From NCBI RefSeq assembly GCF_044762655.1, contig NZ_JBIWER010000003.1, positions 372,001-436,000 on the forward strand: a stretch of 64,000 bases of DNA, read 5' to 3'. A program made the translations under genes and the position numbers. The notes below the pieces were generated by a model. It worked only from the letters and a program-made list of their open reading frames with translations, had not been told where the DNA came from and did no database searches. Positions 49,784 to 57,454 of the stretch are shown piece after piece; position 1 is the stretch's first letter, and every line of letters begins with the position of its first letter. The DNA comes from Psychrobacillus sp044762655. GTDB lineage: Bacteria; Bacillota; Bacilli; Bacillales_A; Planococcaceae.

Positions 49784-50114
49784 TCAGTTGAGAACTCTAC
49801 CTTAAATGTACCATTGTCTTCATTAATTACCTTCTTGCTTATCCCTCCATATATCAGGTTGTCTATTTTTCAACCAAAAATTTGAGCATTGGCATCAGGA
49901 GTTTGCAGCTTCACAACACATTTTAACAATACCATTTCACCAACACTTTTTCCCCCTTCTTAATGACGTCGGCAAACTCGGGAAAACGATCCTGCCATTC
50001 ATACAATGTAGCAACGTTTATCCCTATTTTGTTTGCAATCTGTTTGTTAATTAAACCCTCTTCGGACCACTTATTTACTTATGCTAGTCCTTTTTCAGTC
50101 AGCCATTCAGTATT
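49784..50114 (-). pseudogene. Phage terminase small-subunit relic
   Basis: On the minus strand: NTEWLTEKGLA - stop - VNKWSEEGLINKQIANKIGI - NVATLYEWQDRFPEFADVIK - KGEKV, then a frameshift or deletion, then PDANAQIFWLKNRQPDIWRD - KQEGN (after correcting one base), and finally DNGTFKVEFSTDIEKW. The first part is the helix-turn-helix head and the second the PD..A.IFWLKNR.PD.WRDK tail shared by terminase small-subunit-like proteins of Bacillus and Listeria prophages. The middle 'ENALLKRALGY' section is mostly lost. It is evidence of an old prophage or phage-derived island. Confidence 0.7.
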
Positions 50115-50400
50115 TTGTAACCCCCTGTTTAATGTAATCAGAACGTATAAAGCATTTAGTTAGAAGTCATAAAAATAGAATTTAGAACAGCAGCAAAAAG
50201 TTTTATAAGTTTTTTAAATGACCTATACAAATCCCTGAACGCAAATAAATCAGAGGAAATGGACTTTAAAATCTTCTGCTTAACGAATAATTTCTTGTAA
50301 ATATGAATCCTCTTGTGAAAATTCAATCAGATGCTGCTACTAACAGACTCAGGAACACGCGTAAACGCCTAAATAAATCTTAAATGGAAAACAATAATAA
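50115..50400. other. Gene-free spacer
   Basis: No gene, hairpin or repeat recognised. The minus strand near 50115-50160 stays open ahead of the terminase relic (LNALYVLITLNRGLQ) but is not recognisable. Confidence 0.5.
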
Positions 50401-50405
50401 CAAAA

Positions 50406-50461
50406 ACACCTTTAAGTTGTTAAGTGGGATTATGCTCCTCACTTCACAACTTAAAGGTGTT
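50406..50461 (-). terminator. Very long hairpin terminator of the DUF3006 gene
   Basis: AACACCTTTAAGTTGT-AAGTG pairs with CACTT-ACAACTTAAAGGTGTT, 22 bp with one mismatch, around a 13-base loop, followed by TTTTTG on the minus strand. The length exceeds ordinary terminators and recalls a small mobile inverted repeat. Confidence 0.7.
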
Positions 50462-50484
50462 CTAGTTTGCTTTTATAACAATAC

Positions 50485-50733
50485 TTAGCTTTTTTTCATA
50501 TTCTCAATTAAATCCAACAATCTTTGTTTCGTACTATCTCCTTCTTCTTCGAGCATTTTAAAATTGTAACCGGATTTATCAGGGTTGATTTCTACTTCTA
50601 ACAAATCGCCCTCTTTTGCATGTACTGTAAATTTATCTTTTAAAATGACTAGTTTGTTTGCTTTATTATCTTTTTCAAATAAAACTACAAAAAAATCATC
50701 AAAATGACTTAATACATATTTCTTTGCACTCAC
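50485..50733 (-). CDS. DUF3006 family protein
   Basis: An 82-residue protein matching the small DUF3006 pattern: KKYVLSHFDDFFVVLFEKD at the start (usually K.Y.LDRFEG..AVL), VILKDKF, HAKEGDLLEVEINPDKSGY and a C-terminal helix STKQRLLDLIENMKK. The function is unknown. In many Bacilli such genes stand next to a ComEC-like metallo-hydrolase, which is absent here. The start is a GTG (50731-50733) with GAGGGG eight bases upstream; the longer open frame has no such site. Confidence 0.75.
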   Translation of the reverse strand: MSAKKYVLSHFDDFFVVLFEKDNKANKLVILKDKFTVHAKEGDLLEVEINPDKSGYNFKMLEEEGDSTKQRLLDLIENMKKS

Positions 50734-50929
50734 TCTTACGTCCCCTCGATCCAATAATAAAAGTTTTGTTTTAAATCCAAACTTTTGTCCCAATTTTTAT
50801 TTTACCCTATTTTATGCTCTTTTTTAACTAGTAAAGTTTAATTTTTTTTATTTCCTTAATAAATTTGTGACTATTTAAACATAATCGGTGAATACTAACA
50901 ACGATCTTTATTAAATAGGAGGGTTTTGT

Positions 50930-51094
50930 ATGAAAAAGGATAATTCATTTAATACATTGAATAAAAAGAAAAAAGACAATGTAACAGGCGATAGTTATTT
51001 GGAATATCAAAAGTTAAACGAGCATCAAAAGAAACAGCTACAGGTAAAGGATGGTCAGAATAATCACCACATAGATGAGCGTGGCGGTTTTTAA
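50930..51094 (+). CDS. Small charged protein of unknown function
   Basis: A 54-codon gene: ATG at 50930 seven bases after a clear AGGAGGG, stop at 51092. The product is hydrophilic, rich in Lys, Asn, Asp and Gln, with MKKDNSFNTLNKKKKDNVTG at the start and HHIDERGGF at the end. It has no membrane segment. The ribosome site and clean frame support a real gene; no family is recognised. It lies between the divergent DUF3006 gene and repeat R3b. Confidence 0.6.
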   Translation: MKKDNSFNTLNKKKKDNVTGDSYLEYQKLNEHQKKQLQVKDGQNNHHIDERGGF

Positions 51095-51111
51095 TCTTTG
51101 ATTTTGTTCTG

Positions 51112-51160
51112 AACAATTGCGCAAGCGACTCAGATGGTCTAGGCGCTACAGTCCGGACGG
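51112..51160 (-). repeat. Dispersed repeat family R3, copy b
   Basis: On the minus strand it reads GTAGCGCCTAGACCATCTGA then GTCGCTTGCGCAATTG, sharing AGCGCCTAG.CC.TC.GAGTCGCTT with copy a at 27630-27745. Confidence 0.6.
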
Positions 51161-51217
51161 AGCATCACTTGTAAGTAAGTGATCAACATGACTAGAATTT
51201 TATAATTTCCTAAACAA

Positions 51218-51257
51218 TAAAAAGCTACTTCCCAAACAGTATAGGGAAGTAGCTTTT
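51218..51257 (-). terminator. Rho-independent terminator of tyrS
   Basis: A 14-bp perfect stem AAAAGCTACTTCCC / GGGAAGTAGCTTTT with a 10-base loop, right after the tyrS stop. Confidence 0.93.
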
Positions 51258-51260
51258 ATC

Positions 51261-52523
51261 TTATACAAACTTAATCATTTTATAATTTTTCTTGCCTCTC
51301 CGTACAATCATAAACTCATCTTCTAAACGGTCTGCTCCACTTACAACGTAAGCAACATCCGTCACTTTTTCTCCATTAATTGAAATAGCACCATTTGCTA
51401 CATCTTCACGGGCTTGGCGTTTTGAAGGCGACACTGTGGCTTCCACGATGAAGTCTACAATCGTTTTTTCTTCTTTCGCCATTTCAACAGATGGGACGTC
51501 TTTAAAAGCATCTTTCATTTCTGTTGCAGTCAATGCTTTTAAATTTCCGCTAAATAATGCTTGGGAAATTCGAATTGCTTGATCTAAAGCGTCTTGTCCG
51601 TGGATTAGACGTGTCATTTCTTCTGCTAATGTAATTTGAGCTTTTCTTAAATGTGGCTCATTTTCAACAGTTAGCTCTAAAGCTTCAATTTCTGCTCGCT
51701 CTAGGAATGTGAAGATTTTCAAATACTTAATAACATCTGAGTCCGCTGTATTAATCCAGAATTGGTAAAATTCATATGGAGATGTCTTCTTTGCATCCAA
51801 CCATACTGAACCAGAGGCAGACTTACCGAATTTAGTTCCATCTGCTTTAGTAACCAATGGAATGGTAATACCGTAAGCTTTCGTATTCTCATCATGTGTT
51901 TTACGAATCATTTCTAAACCAGTCGTGATATTCCCCCACTGATCCGATCCACCTACTTGAACGCGACATCCAAAATGGTCATATAAATGATTAAAATCAA
52001 TTCCTTGAATAAGCGTATACGTAAATTCAGTGAAAGAAAGGCCTGTGTCTAAGCGAGAAGCAATAGAATCTTTACCGAGCATGTAATTAATATTAATTAA
52101 TTTACCGAAATCACGTAAGAATTCAATAACGTTCATGGATCCAATCCAATCTCGGTTATTAACCATCTGCGCACCGTTTTCGGTTTCAAATTCAAAAATT
52201 TGCTCCATTTGTTTTTTTATACCCTGGACATTTAAATCTATCTGCTCAGTCGTTTGTAATTGACGCTCCTCTGAACGACCAGAAGGATCTCCAATCATTC
52301 CTGTTGCACCACCAACTAAAAGAATTGGTCTATGCCCGTGCATTTGGAAGCGTCTCAATGTTAGCAATGGCACGATATGTCCAATATGCATACTATCCGC
52401 AGTAGGATCTACCCCACAGTACAACGAGATTTTTTCCTTATTTAGTAGCTGCTCCATTCCTTCCGCATCCGTTTGTTGGTATAAAAGACCTCTCCAAGCT
52501 AAATCCTCTAATAAATTCGTCAT
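51261..52523 (-). CDS. tyrS: Tyrosyl-tRNA synthetase
   Basis: A 420-residue class I synthetase. The HIGH-type motif is in MHIGHIVPLLTLRRFQ, the tyrosine-binding YTLIQGIDF and GGSDQWGNI segments follow, and KMSKS is present as FGKSASG, the TyrRS variant. The C-terminal S4-like RNA-binding domain (KRQAREDVANGAISINGEKV) is complete. AGGAGGAGG precedes the ATG. A full T-box leader lies upstream, so the gene is switched on by uncharged tRNA-Tyr. Confidence 0.98.
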   Translation of the reverse strand: MTNLLEDLAWRGLLYQQTDAEGMEQLLNKEKISLYCGVDPTADSMHIGHIVPLLTLRRFQMHGHRPILLVGGATGMIGDPSGRSEERQLQTTEQIDLNVQGIKKQMEQIFEFETENGAQMVNNRDWIGSMNVIEFLRDFGKLININYMLGKDSIASRLDTGLSFTEFTYTLIQGIDFNHLYDHFGCRVQVGGSDQWGNITTGLEMIRKTHDENTKAYGITIPLVTKADGTKFGKSASGSVWLDAKKTSPYEFYQFWINTADSDVIKYLKIFTFLERAEIEALELTVENEPHLRKAQITLAEEMTRLIHGQDALDQAIRISQALFSGNLKALTATEMKDAFKDVPSVEMAKEEKTIVDFIVEATVSPSKRQAREDVANGAISINGEKVTDVAYVVSGADRLEDEFMIVRRGKKNYKMIKFV

Positions 52524-52544
52524 TATTACTACCTCCTCCTAAAA

Positions 52545-52780
52545 AATAAAAAAGTCCCCACATGATATAAAATCATGCAGGGACGCTTAAAACAATTAGC
52601 GCGGTACCACCCAGCTTGAAGGAATTACTCCCTCCGCTTCAATCACCGTATCGTTGTGAGTACGTTTAACTCCAAGCCTGTAATTCGTTTTTATACACTG
52701 ACTAGCTCCCACCATCCGCTAGCTCTCTAAACAGTATGCATAAATACTACTTCGGACTTTTCACCGTTAAAATATATACC
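52545..52780 (-). promoter_or_regulatory. T-box riboswitch controlling tyrS
   Basis: On the minus strand: stem I with the conserved AGAGAGC and GGATGGTGGGAGC; a TAC triplet (52680-52682) in GAATTACAGG, a plausible specifier loop for tyrosine; the T-box AGCTGGGTGGTACCGCGCTA (52597-52616); and a terminator GTCCCTGCATGAT / ATCATGTGGGGAC followed by T6 (52545-52585). All parts are in the usual order. Confidence 0.95.
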
Positions 52781-52781
52781 T

Positions 52782-52809
52782 ATTTTACCTAATCTATGTT
52801 GTATGTCAA
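52782..52809 (-). promoter_or_regulatory. SigA-type promoter of tyrS
   Basis: TTGACA (52804-52809) and TAAAAT (52782-52787) with a 16-base spacer on the minus strand, just upstream of the T-box leader. Confidence 0.7.
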
Positions 52810-52836
52810 TAACTATCGTCTAACATATTATGCTTA

Positions 52837-52845
52837 TGGTATAAT
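52837..52845 (+). promoter_or_regulatory. Extended -10 promoter of the class A PBP gene
   Basis: TGGTATAAT is an extended -10 element 29 bases before the start codon; no good -35 is seen. It is divergent from the tyrS promoter. Confidence 0.55.
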
Positions 52846-52874
52846 AGTTCAAGATTTAGGGGGGCGAGAACTGA

Positions 52875-55850
52875 ATGAAAAAATTGCTTGAAAAAATACA
52901 GATATATAGAGACAAATTTGCAGCGTGGGAATCTACAAAGTGGGCAAAGGGTGTTAGAATATCCTCCAGTGTTATTTGGAATTTAAGTCTACTTCTCATT
53001 GTGGGAGTTCTTACTTTGGGGGTATTTGGTCTAACTGTCGGTGCAGGTTATTTTGCTTCATTAGTTAAAGAAGAACCACTTCGTGATAAGCAAGAAATGC
53101 GAAGTGATATATTTAATTATGAAGAAACTTCCGAAATTTATTTTGCCGGGGATATCTATTTAGGTAAATTACGGACCGATCTAGAAAGAACGGAAACAAA
53201 ATTATCAGAGGTTTCTCCTTTTGTCATTGATGCAGTGTTGGCAACAGAGGATGAATATTTTGAAGTCCATAAAGGAATTGTTCCGAAGGCATTATTCCGC
53301 GGATTACTTCAAGACGTATCAAATTCAGATACACAAACGGGTGGTTCAACCTTAACGCAACAATTGATCAAAAACCAAATTTTAACCAACGAAGTATCTT
53401 ACGAGCGTAAAGCTAAAGAGATACTATTAGCAATGCGTTTAGAGCACTTTATGAACAAAGAAGAAATACTTGAAGCATATTTAAATATAATTCCCTATGG
53501 CCGAAACTCGAATGGGAGAAATATTGCAGGAATAGAAACAGCAGCAAACGGAATATTTAATGTTAAAGCAAAAGATCTCACTTTACCGCAAGCAGCCTAC
53601 ATTGCAGGTATTCCACAAGCTCCATTTGCATATACACCATTTAGACAAGGTGGCACTATTAAAGAAGGTGAAGCTCTTCAGCTTGGTATTGAACGGATGA
53701 AAACTGTTTTATTCCGGATGAATGAAACCGGTTATATTACAGATGAAGAATACAATAATGCAGTAAACTATGATATTACAAAAGATTTTAGACAGCCAGA
53801 GATTCTTCCCGAAGAGAAATATCCTTGGTTAACATACGAAATTGAAAATAGAGTAAAAGCTATTCTAAGAGAAAAGTTTGCTGAGGCAGACTCTATTGAT
53901 CCTGATAGATTAGATAACGAGACAAAACTTTATGAAAAATACGATATTTTAGCACAGCGTTCCATAAGTACAGATGGTTATCGCATTCATACCACGATTA
54001 ATAAAGACATGTATGAGGCTATGCTAAAAGTGAGAGATGAATTTGAGTACTATGGTCATACTTTCCAGAAAGAAGTAAAAGATGAGGATTCAGGAGAAAT
54101 AGTTTTAAAAGATTTCCCTGTTCAAGTTAGTGGAATGATGATTGAGAATGGAACAGGTAAAATACTTTCCTTCTTAGGCGGACGAGATCATACGATTGAG
54201 GCTCAAAATAATGCCACTCAAGGTGTCCGACCGATAGGCTCTACGATTAAACCTTTGCTTGTTTACGCTCCAGCGATTGAATATGGCGTAATTGGTGCTG
54301 GTAGTCCAGTAGTCGATCTGAAGTTAGAAAATTTGGGTAGTACTACTTGGGCAAAATCACCATCTAACTATACAACTGAACAAGAGTTAGGTATTATTTC
54401 TGCTCGTGATGCTTTAGCAACATCTCAAAACTTGTCCACTATTCGACTTTACGATTTGATAATGGACCGTAAGCCTACTGATTTCTTAACGAAAATGGGA
54501 TTTGAACATATTGAAGAAGGTGAATATGCCAATCATGCCCTTTCCATTGGGGGAATGACAAATGGTGCAACACTTGAAGAAAATACAAATGCATTTGGCA
54601 CATTTGCTAATAGTGGTCAGTTTATCGATGCGTATATGATTGAAAAAATTGAAGACGTAGACGGTAACGTTATCTATCAGCATGAGGTGGAAGCTGTACC
54701 TGTATTCAGCGCCGCTACTTCCTATATAATTACCGATATGTTACGAGATGTAATGAGTAAAGGAACCGCAAAATTAGCAAACTCTAGATTAAAATTCCAA
54801 TCTGATTTTGGTGCAAAAACGGGTACAACACAAAATCATAATGACTCGTGGCTAGTTGGCTATAATCCAAACGTTTCTTTAGGAGTTTGGTTGGGTTACG
54901 GAGATGATACACAAACATTATATTATATGAACAATCGTTATAATCACCCTAGCGTTCGTATTAATATGCTCTGGTCTAATATGATGAATGCAATGTATGA
55001 TGTGAACCCTGAATTAGTCGATGCAGCTAATGATTTTAAAGCACCTGAAGGAGTAGTTACCCGATCCTTCTGTGGCATTTCGGGACTAGCAGTTTCTGAC
55101 GCATGCTCTCAAGCCGGTTTAGTGAAATCTGATTTATTTAACGCGGCTGTTTTATTACCAACTGCCAAAGATGATAGTTTAATCTCTTCTTCATACGTTG
55201 AGATAAATGGAAATAGATATCGTGCGTTAGATACGACTCCGCGTGAATTTGTTGTAAGTGGCGGTTATGGCGTAAACGAAGCTTTTATCAAGCGTATGCT
55301 TGGAAAATTTGGAGGTAACGCTTCGAAACTATTCCCTGCAAAGTCGGCGTTTGGAGGAAATGTAGTTTCTGAAGAAGTATTTAATGCTGACGGTAGCCCA
55401 CCTGCTGCTGTCACAGCCACTATGTCTAACGGAACAATTACTTGGGCTAATTCTACTTCAGGAGATGTTGTAGGATATCGAGTATATGAAGTTGGAAATG
55501 GACAAAGAGCCCTACTAACTTCTATGAAAGAGGCTGCAGGAAAGAATTTTTCTATTAATAGAGCGGGTCAATTTATCGTTGTCGCGGTAGATATTACTGG
55601 CTTAGAATCTGGATCTTCTAACATAGTATCTATTGAAGAAGCAAAACCACCAGAACCTGTGGTACCACCAAAATCACCGGATAAAGATAAAGATAAGGAT
55701 AAAGATAAAGATAAAGATAAAGATAAAGATAAGGATAAGCCAGTTAAACCTCCTGTTGTAGTAGAACCAGTTCCACCACCTGTTGAGGAAAAACCTGTTA
55801 CCCCTCCAGTAGAAGAAGATCCAGCTTCTCCTGGTGAAGGTGGAGAATAA
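52875..55850 (+). CDS. Class A penicillin-binding protein with C-terminal Lys-Asp tail
   Basis: A 991-residue bifunctional peptidoglycan synthase. It has a short cytosolic head, a transmembrane helix (about 33-58), and a GT51 glycosyltransferase with catalytic Glu125 in ATEDEYFEVHKGI and GGSTLTQQLIKNQ (156 on). The transpeptidase has the serine motif STIKP (Ser456), SQN at 517-519 and KTG at 648-650. The C-terminus adds a fibronectin-like domain (about 830-925), eleven consecutive Asp-Lys pairs (936-957) and a Pro/Val/Glu-rich end. It is longer than usual PBP1 forms (700-900). GGGGGG and GAGA stand before the ATG. It has its own terminator. The position next to tyrS is shared with Bacillus relatives, but I cannot name its exact counterpart. 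Confidence 0.93.
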   Translation: MKKLLEKIQIYRDKFAAWESTKWAKGVRISSSVIWNLSLLLIVGVLTLGVFGLTVGAGYFASLVKEEPLRDKQEMRSDIFNYEETSEIYFAGDIYLGKLRTDLERTETKLSEVSPFVIDAVLATEDEYFEVHKGIVPKALFRGLLQDVSNSDTQTGGSTLTQQLIKNQILTNEVSYERKAKEILLAMRLEHFMNKEEILEAYLNIIPYGRNSNGRNIAGIETAANGIFNVKAKDLTLPQAAYIAGIPQAPFAYTPFRQGGTIKEGEALQLGIERMKTVLFRMNETGYITDEEYNNAVNYDITKDFRQPEILPEEKYPWLTYEIENRVKAILREKFAEADSIDPDRLDNETKLYEKYDILAQRSISTDGYRIHTTINKDMYEAMLKVRDEFEYYGHTFQKEVKDEDSGEIVLKDFPVQVSGMMIENGTGKILSFLGGRDHTIEAQNNATQGVRPIGSTIKPLLVYAPAIEYGVIGAGSPVVDLKLENLGSTTWAKSPSNYTTEQELGIISARDALATSQNLSTIRLYDLIMDRKPTDFLTKMGFEHIEEGEYANHALSIGGMTNGATLEENTNAFGTFANSGQFIDAYMIEKIEDVDGNVIYQHEVEAVPVFSAATSYIITDMLRDVMSKGTAKLANSRLKFQSDFGAKTGTTQNHNDSWLVGYNPNVSLGVWLGYGDDTQTLYYMNNRYNHPSVRINMLWSNMMNAMYDVNPELVDAANDFKAPEGVVTRSFCGISGLAVSDACSQAGLVKSDLFNAAVLLPTAKDDSLISSSYVEINGNRYRALDTTPREFVVSGGYGVNEAFIKRMLGKFGGNASKLFPAKSAFGGNVVSEEVFNADGSPPAAVTATMSNGTITWANSTSGDVVGYRVYEVGNGQRALLTSMKEAAGKNFSINRAGQFIVVAVDITGLESGSSNIVSIEEAKPPEPVVPPKSPDKDKDKDKDKDKDKDKDKDKPVKPPVVVEPVPPPVEEKPVTPPVEEDPASPGEGGE
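55679..55745 (+). repeat. Hexanucleotide repeat coding (Asp-Lys)n
   Basis: Eleven units of GATAAA/GATAAG in frame within the PBP gene. Such tracts change length easily by slippage, always in steps of two residues. Confidence 0.9.
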
Positions 55851-55869
55851 TTAGATAAAATTAAACATT

Positions 55870-55898
55870 GAAAGAGCCCATATTCGGGCTCTTTTTTC
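55870..55898 (+). terminator. Rho-independent terminator of the PBP gene
   Basis: AAAGAGCCC / GGGCTCTTT with a 6-base loop and T6. Confidence 0.93.
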
Positions 55899-56014
55899 TA
55901 TTAAAAATGGAGACACCAGATTGAACAATTTTCTCACTCCAAAATAAAGGAGCATAATGTTCAAATTAATGTTACAGTTAGAAAGAATATTTTAAAAGTG
56001 AGAGGCGAATAAAC

Positions 56015-56392
56015 ATGATTGAGGTAAAAACATCTCCAGTAAGTGATGGAGAATTCAATAGAGGAGTATTTGCTACATGTGACATAAAAAAAGGGCAGCT
56101 TTTCCATGAAGCACCTGTCATTTCGTATCCAAACGAACAGCATCAATACATTGAGCAAACCCTTCTAGCTGATTATGCTTTTGAGTATGGGATAAATCAC
56201 TCCGCTATCCTTCTTGGTTATGGAATGTTGTTTAATCATTCTTATGAACCGAATGCAATATATGAGATAAATTTTAAAAATCACACATTTGATTTCTTTG
56301 CTTATAAAAATATAAAAGCAGGAGATGAAATTCTAATCAATTATAATGGTGATATTGATAACAAAGATAAACTGTGGTTTGATGAGGAATAA
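56015..56392 (+). CDS. SET domain protein
   Basis: A 125-residue minimal SET domain. Motifs in order: RGVFATCDIKKGQLFHEAPV (N-terminal SET strand), GYGMLFNHSYEPNA (the NHS.xPN SAM-binding signature), and IKAGDEILINYNGD with the catalytic tyrosine. Eukaryotic SET proteins methylate lysines; the targets of these small Bacillus versions are not known. There is no pre- or post-SET region. GAGAGGCGA precedes the ATG. It is single, with a terminator shared tail to tail with the phosphotransferase gene. Confidence 0.88.
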   Translation: MIEVKTSPVSDGEFNRGVFATCDIKKGQLFHEAPVISYPNEQHQYIEQTLLADYAFEYGINHSAILLGYGMLFNHSYEPNAIYEINFKNHTFDFFAYKNIKAGDEILINYNGDIDNKDKLWFDEE

Positions 56393-56401
56393 AGAAGACA
56401 T

Positions 56402-56433
56402 GAAGGCGATTCTTGACGAGTCGCCTTCTTTTG
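56402..56433. terminator. Terminator between SET gene and phosphotransferase gene
   Basis: GAAGGCGA / TCGCCTTC stem with an 11-base loop, then TTTTG. It can serve both convergent genes. Confidence 0.8.
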
Positions 56434-56455
56434 TTATTAGAAACCAAAAGTTGAA

Positions 56456-57334
56456 TTAACGTTCATTCATCAGAATAGATTTTAAGATAACATAATTCTC
56501 ATTAAAAAATTTCTGATGCTTTTCGATGCCACGTCTTTTACACCACCCCAATGAATTAAATGCATCGGTAAAACGATAAAATGGCAATACGCCTTCTAAA
56601 TCTATTAATGGTCGAATAGATTGATAACCCTGTTGGTAAGCTTCTAATGTCCCTGGGTTTTTCAAAAAAATATCACGATTAATTTTTGTAAAATCCATTT
56701 CCGTCGCACCAAAGCGAGCACTTTCAAAATCTATAATTCCAGAAACTTGATTTTCATAGGTTATAATATTTGCCGGACGAAAATCCATATGTATAAAGCT
56801 CGGTCCATCTGGGTTAGGAAGAAATTTGCGACGCTCTTCAAATAGTTCTATTGATTGTCTTAATAAGTCCTCTGGTATTACTTCTTTTACATCTTCTGCA
56901 AAACCATAAAAATGTGCTTCAGTAAATGTTGACCATTGTTCATATACATTTAAAATACCTTTATATGATTTATTTTCTTGCGGTGACACGTTATGCAACT
57001 TTGCGTGGTGAACGCCAATATCATAAGCTAATTTTTCATCAACTTTTCCAGAAACAGGCTGCCCTTTCATCTCTGAAAGCAGAAGAGCACCTGGTATCTC
57101 ATCGTCCCCTTCCCAATATCCCAATAACTTAGGCACTGGTACCTCATCGCTCAATATTTCTAACGCTTCATATTCACGTACTAATTTGACTTTAGAATAG
57201 GGAATTTTTAGATACACTATTTGCTGATTCATTTGTTGTATTTTATATACAGTTGAGCTAAAGGAATCAGGAACATTCTTAATGGATAGAACATTCATTT
57301 TTAACTTTTTTATAATTTGATTTAATTGTTCCAT
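56456..57334 (-). CDS. Aminoglycoside phosphotransferase/choline kinase-like protein
   Basis: A 292-residue protein-kinase-like fold enzyme of the APH family. The catalytic loop is SFIHMDFRPANIIT (Brenner motif HxDxxxxN) and the metal-binding loop is GIIDFESARFG. The N-lobe lysine region IVYLKIPYSKVKLVREYEALE is also visible. Chromosomal members phosphorylate small metabolites such as choline, methylthioribose or homoserine; antibiotic resistance should not be assumed. GGTAGGGGTG precedes the ATG. It lies between acsA and the SET gene. Confidence 0.88.
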   Translation of the reverse strand: MEQLNQIIKKLKMNVLSIKNVPDSFSSTVYKIQQMNQQIVYLKIPYSKVKLVREYEALEILSDEVPVPKLLGYWEGDDEIPGALLLSEMKGQPVSGKVDEKLAYDIGVHHAKLHNVSPQENKSYKGILNVYEQWSTFTEAHFYGFAEDVKEVIPEDLLRQSIELFEERRKFLPNPDGPSFIHMDFRPANIITYENQVSGIIDFESARFGATEMDFTKINRDIFLKNPGTLEAYQQGYQSIRPLIDLEGVLPFYRFTDAFNSLGWCKRRGIEKHQKFFNENYVILKSILMNER

Positions 57335-57388
57335 TTAATTTCACCCCTACCTTTTCATCAAACGACTATATTAGATAATTTCAAATAC

Positions 57389-57418
57389 AAAAAGCACTGC
57401 GAAACGCAATGCTTTTTG
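57389..57418 (-). terminator. Rho-independent terminator of acsA
   Basis: AAAAAGCACTGCG / CGCAATGCTTTTT with a 3-base loop, T-rich on the minus strand. Confidence 0.9.
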
Positions 57419-57454
57419 TATATTATTGCTGATCCTTTTAGTTCACTTAAACTA

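Noticed and set aside
49963..50163. Plus-strand 66-codon open frame
   Set aside because: It is antisense to the terminase small-subunit relic and has no ribosome site.
56456..57334. Aminoglycoside resistance gene
   Set aside because: The fold is right, but it is a chromosomal gene between acsA and a SET gene with no mobile context; resistance cannot be inferred from the family alone.
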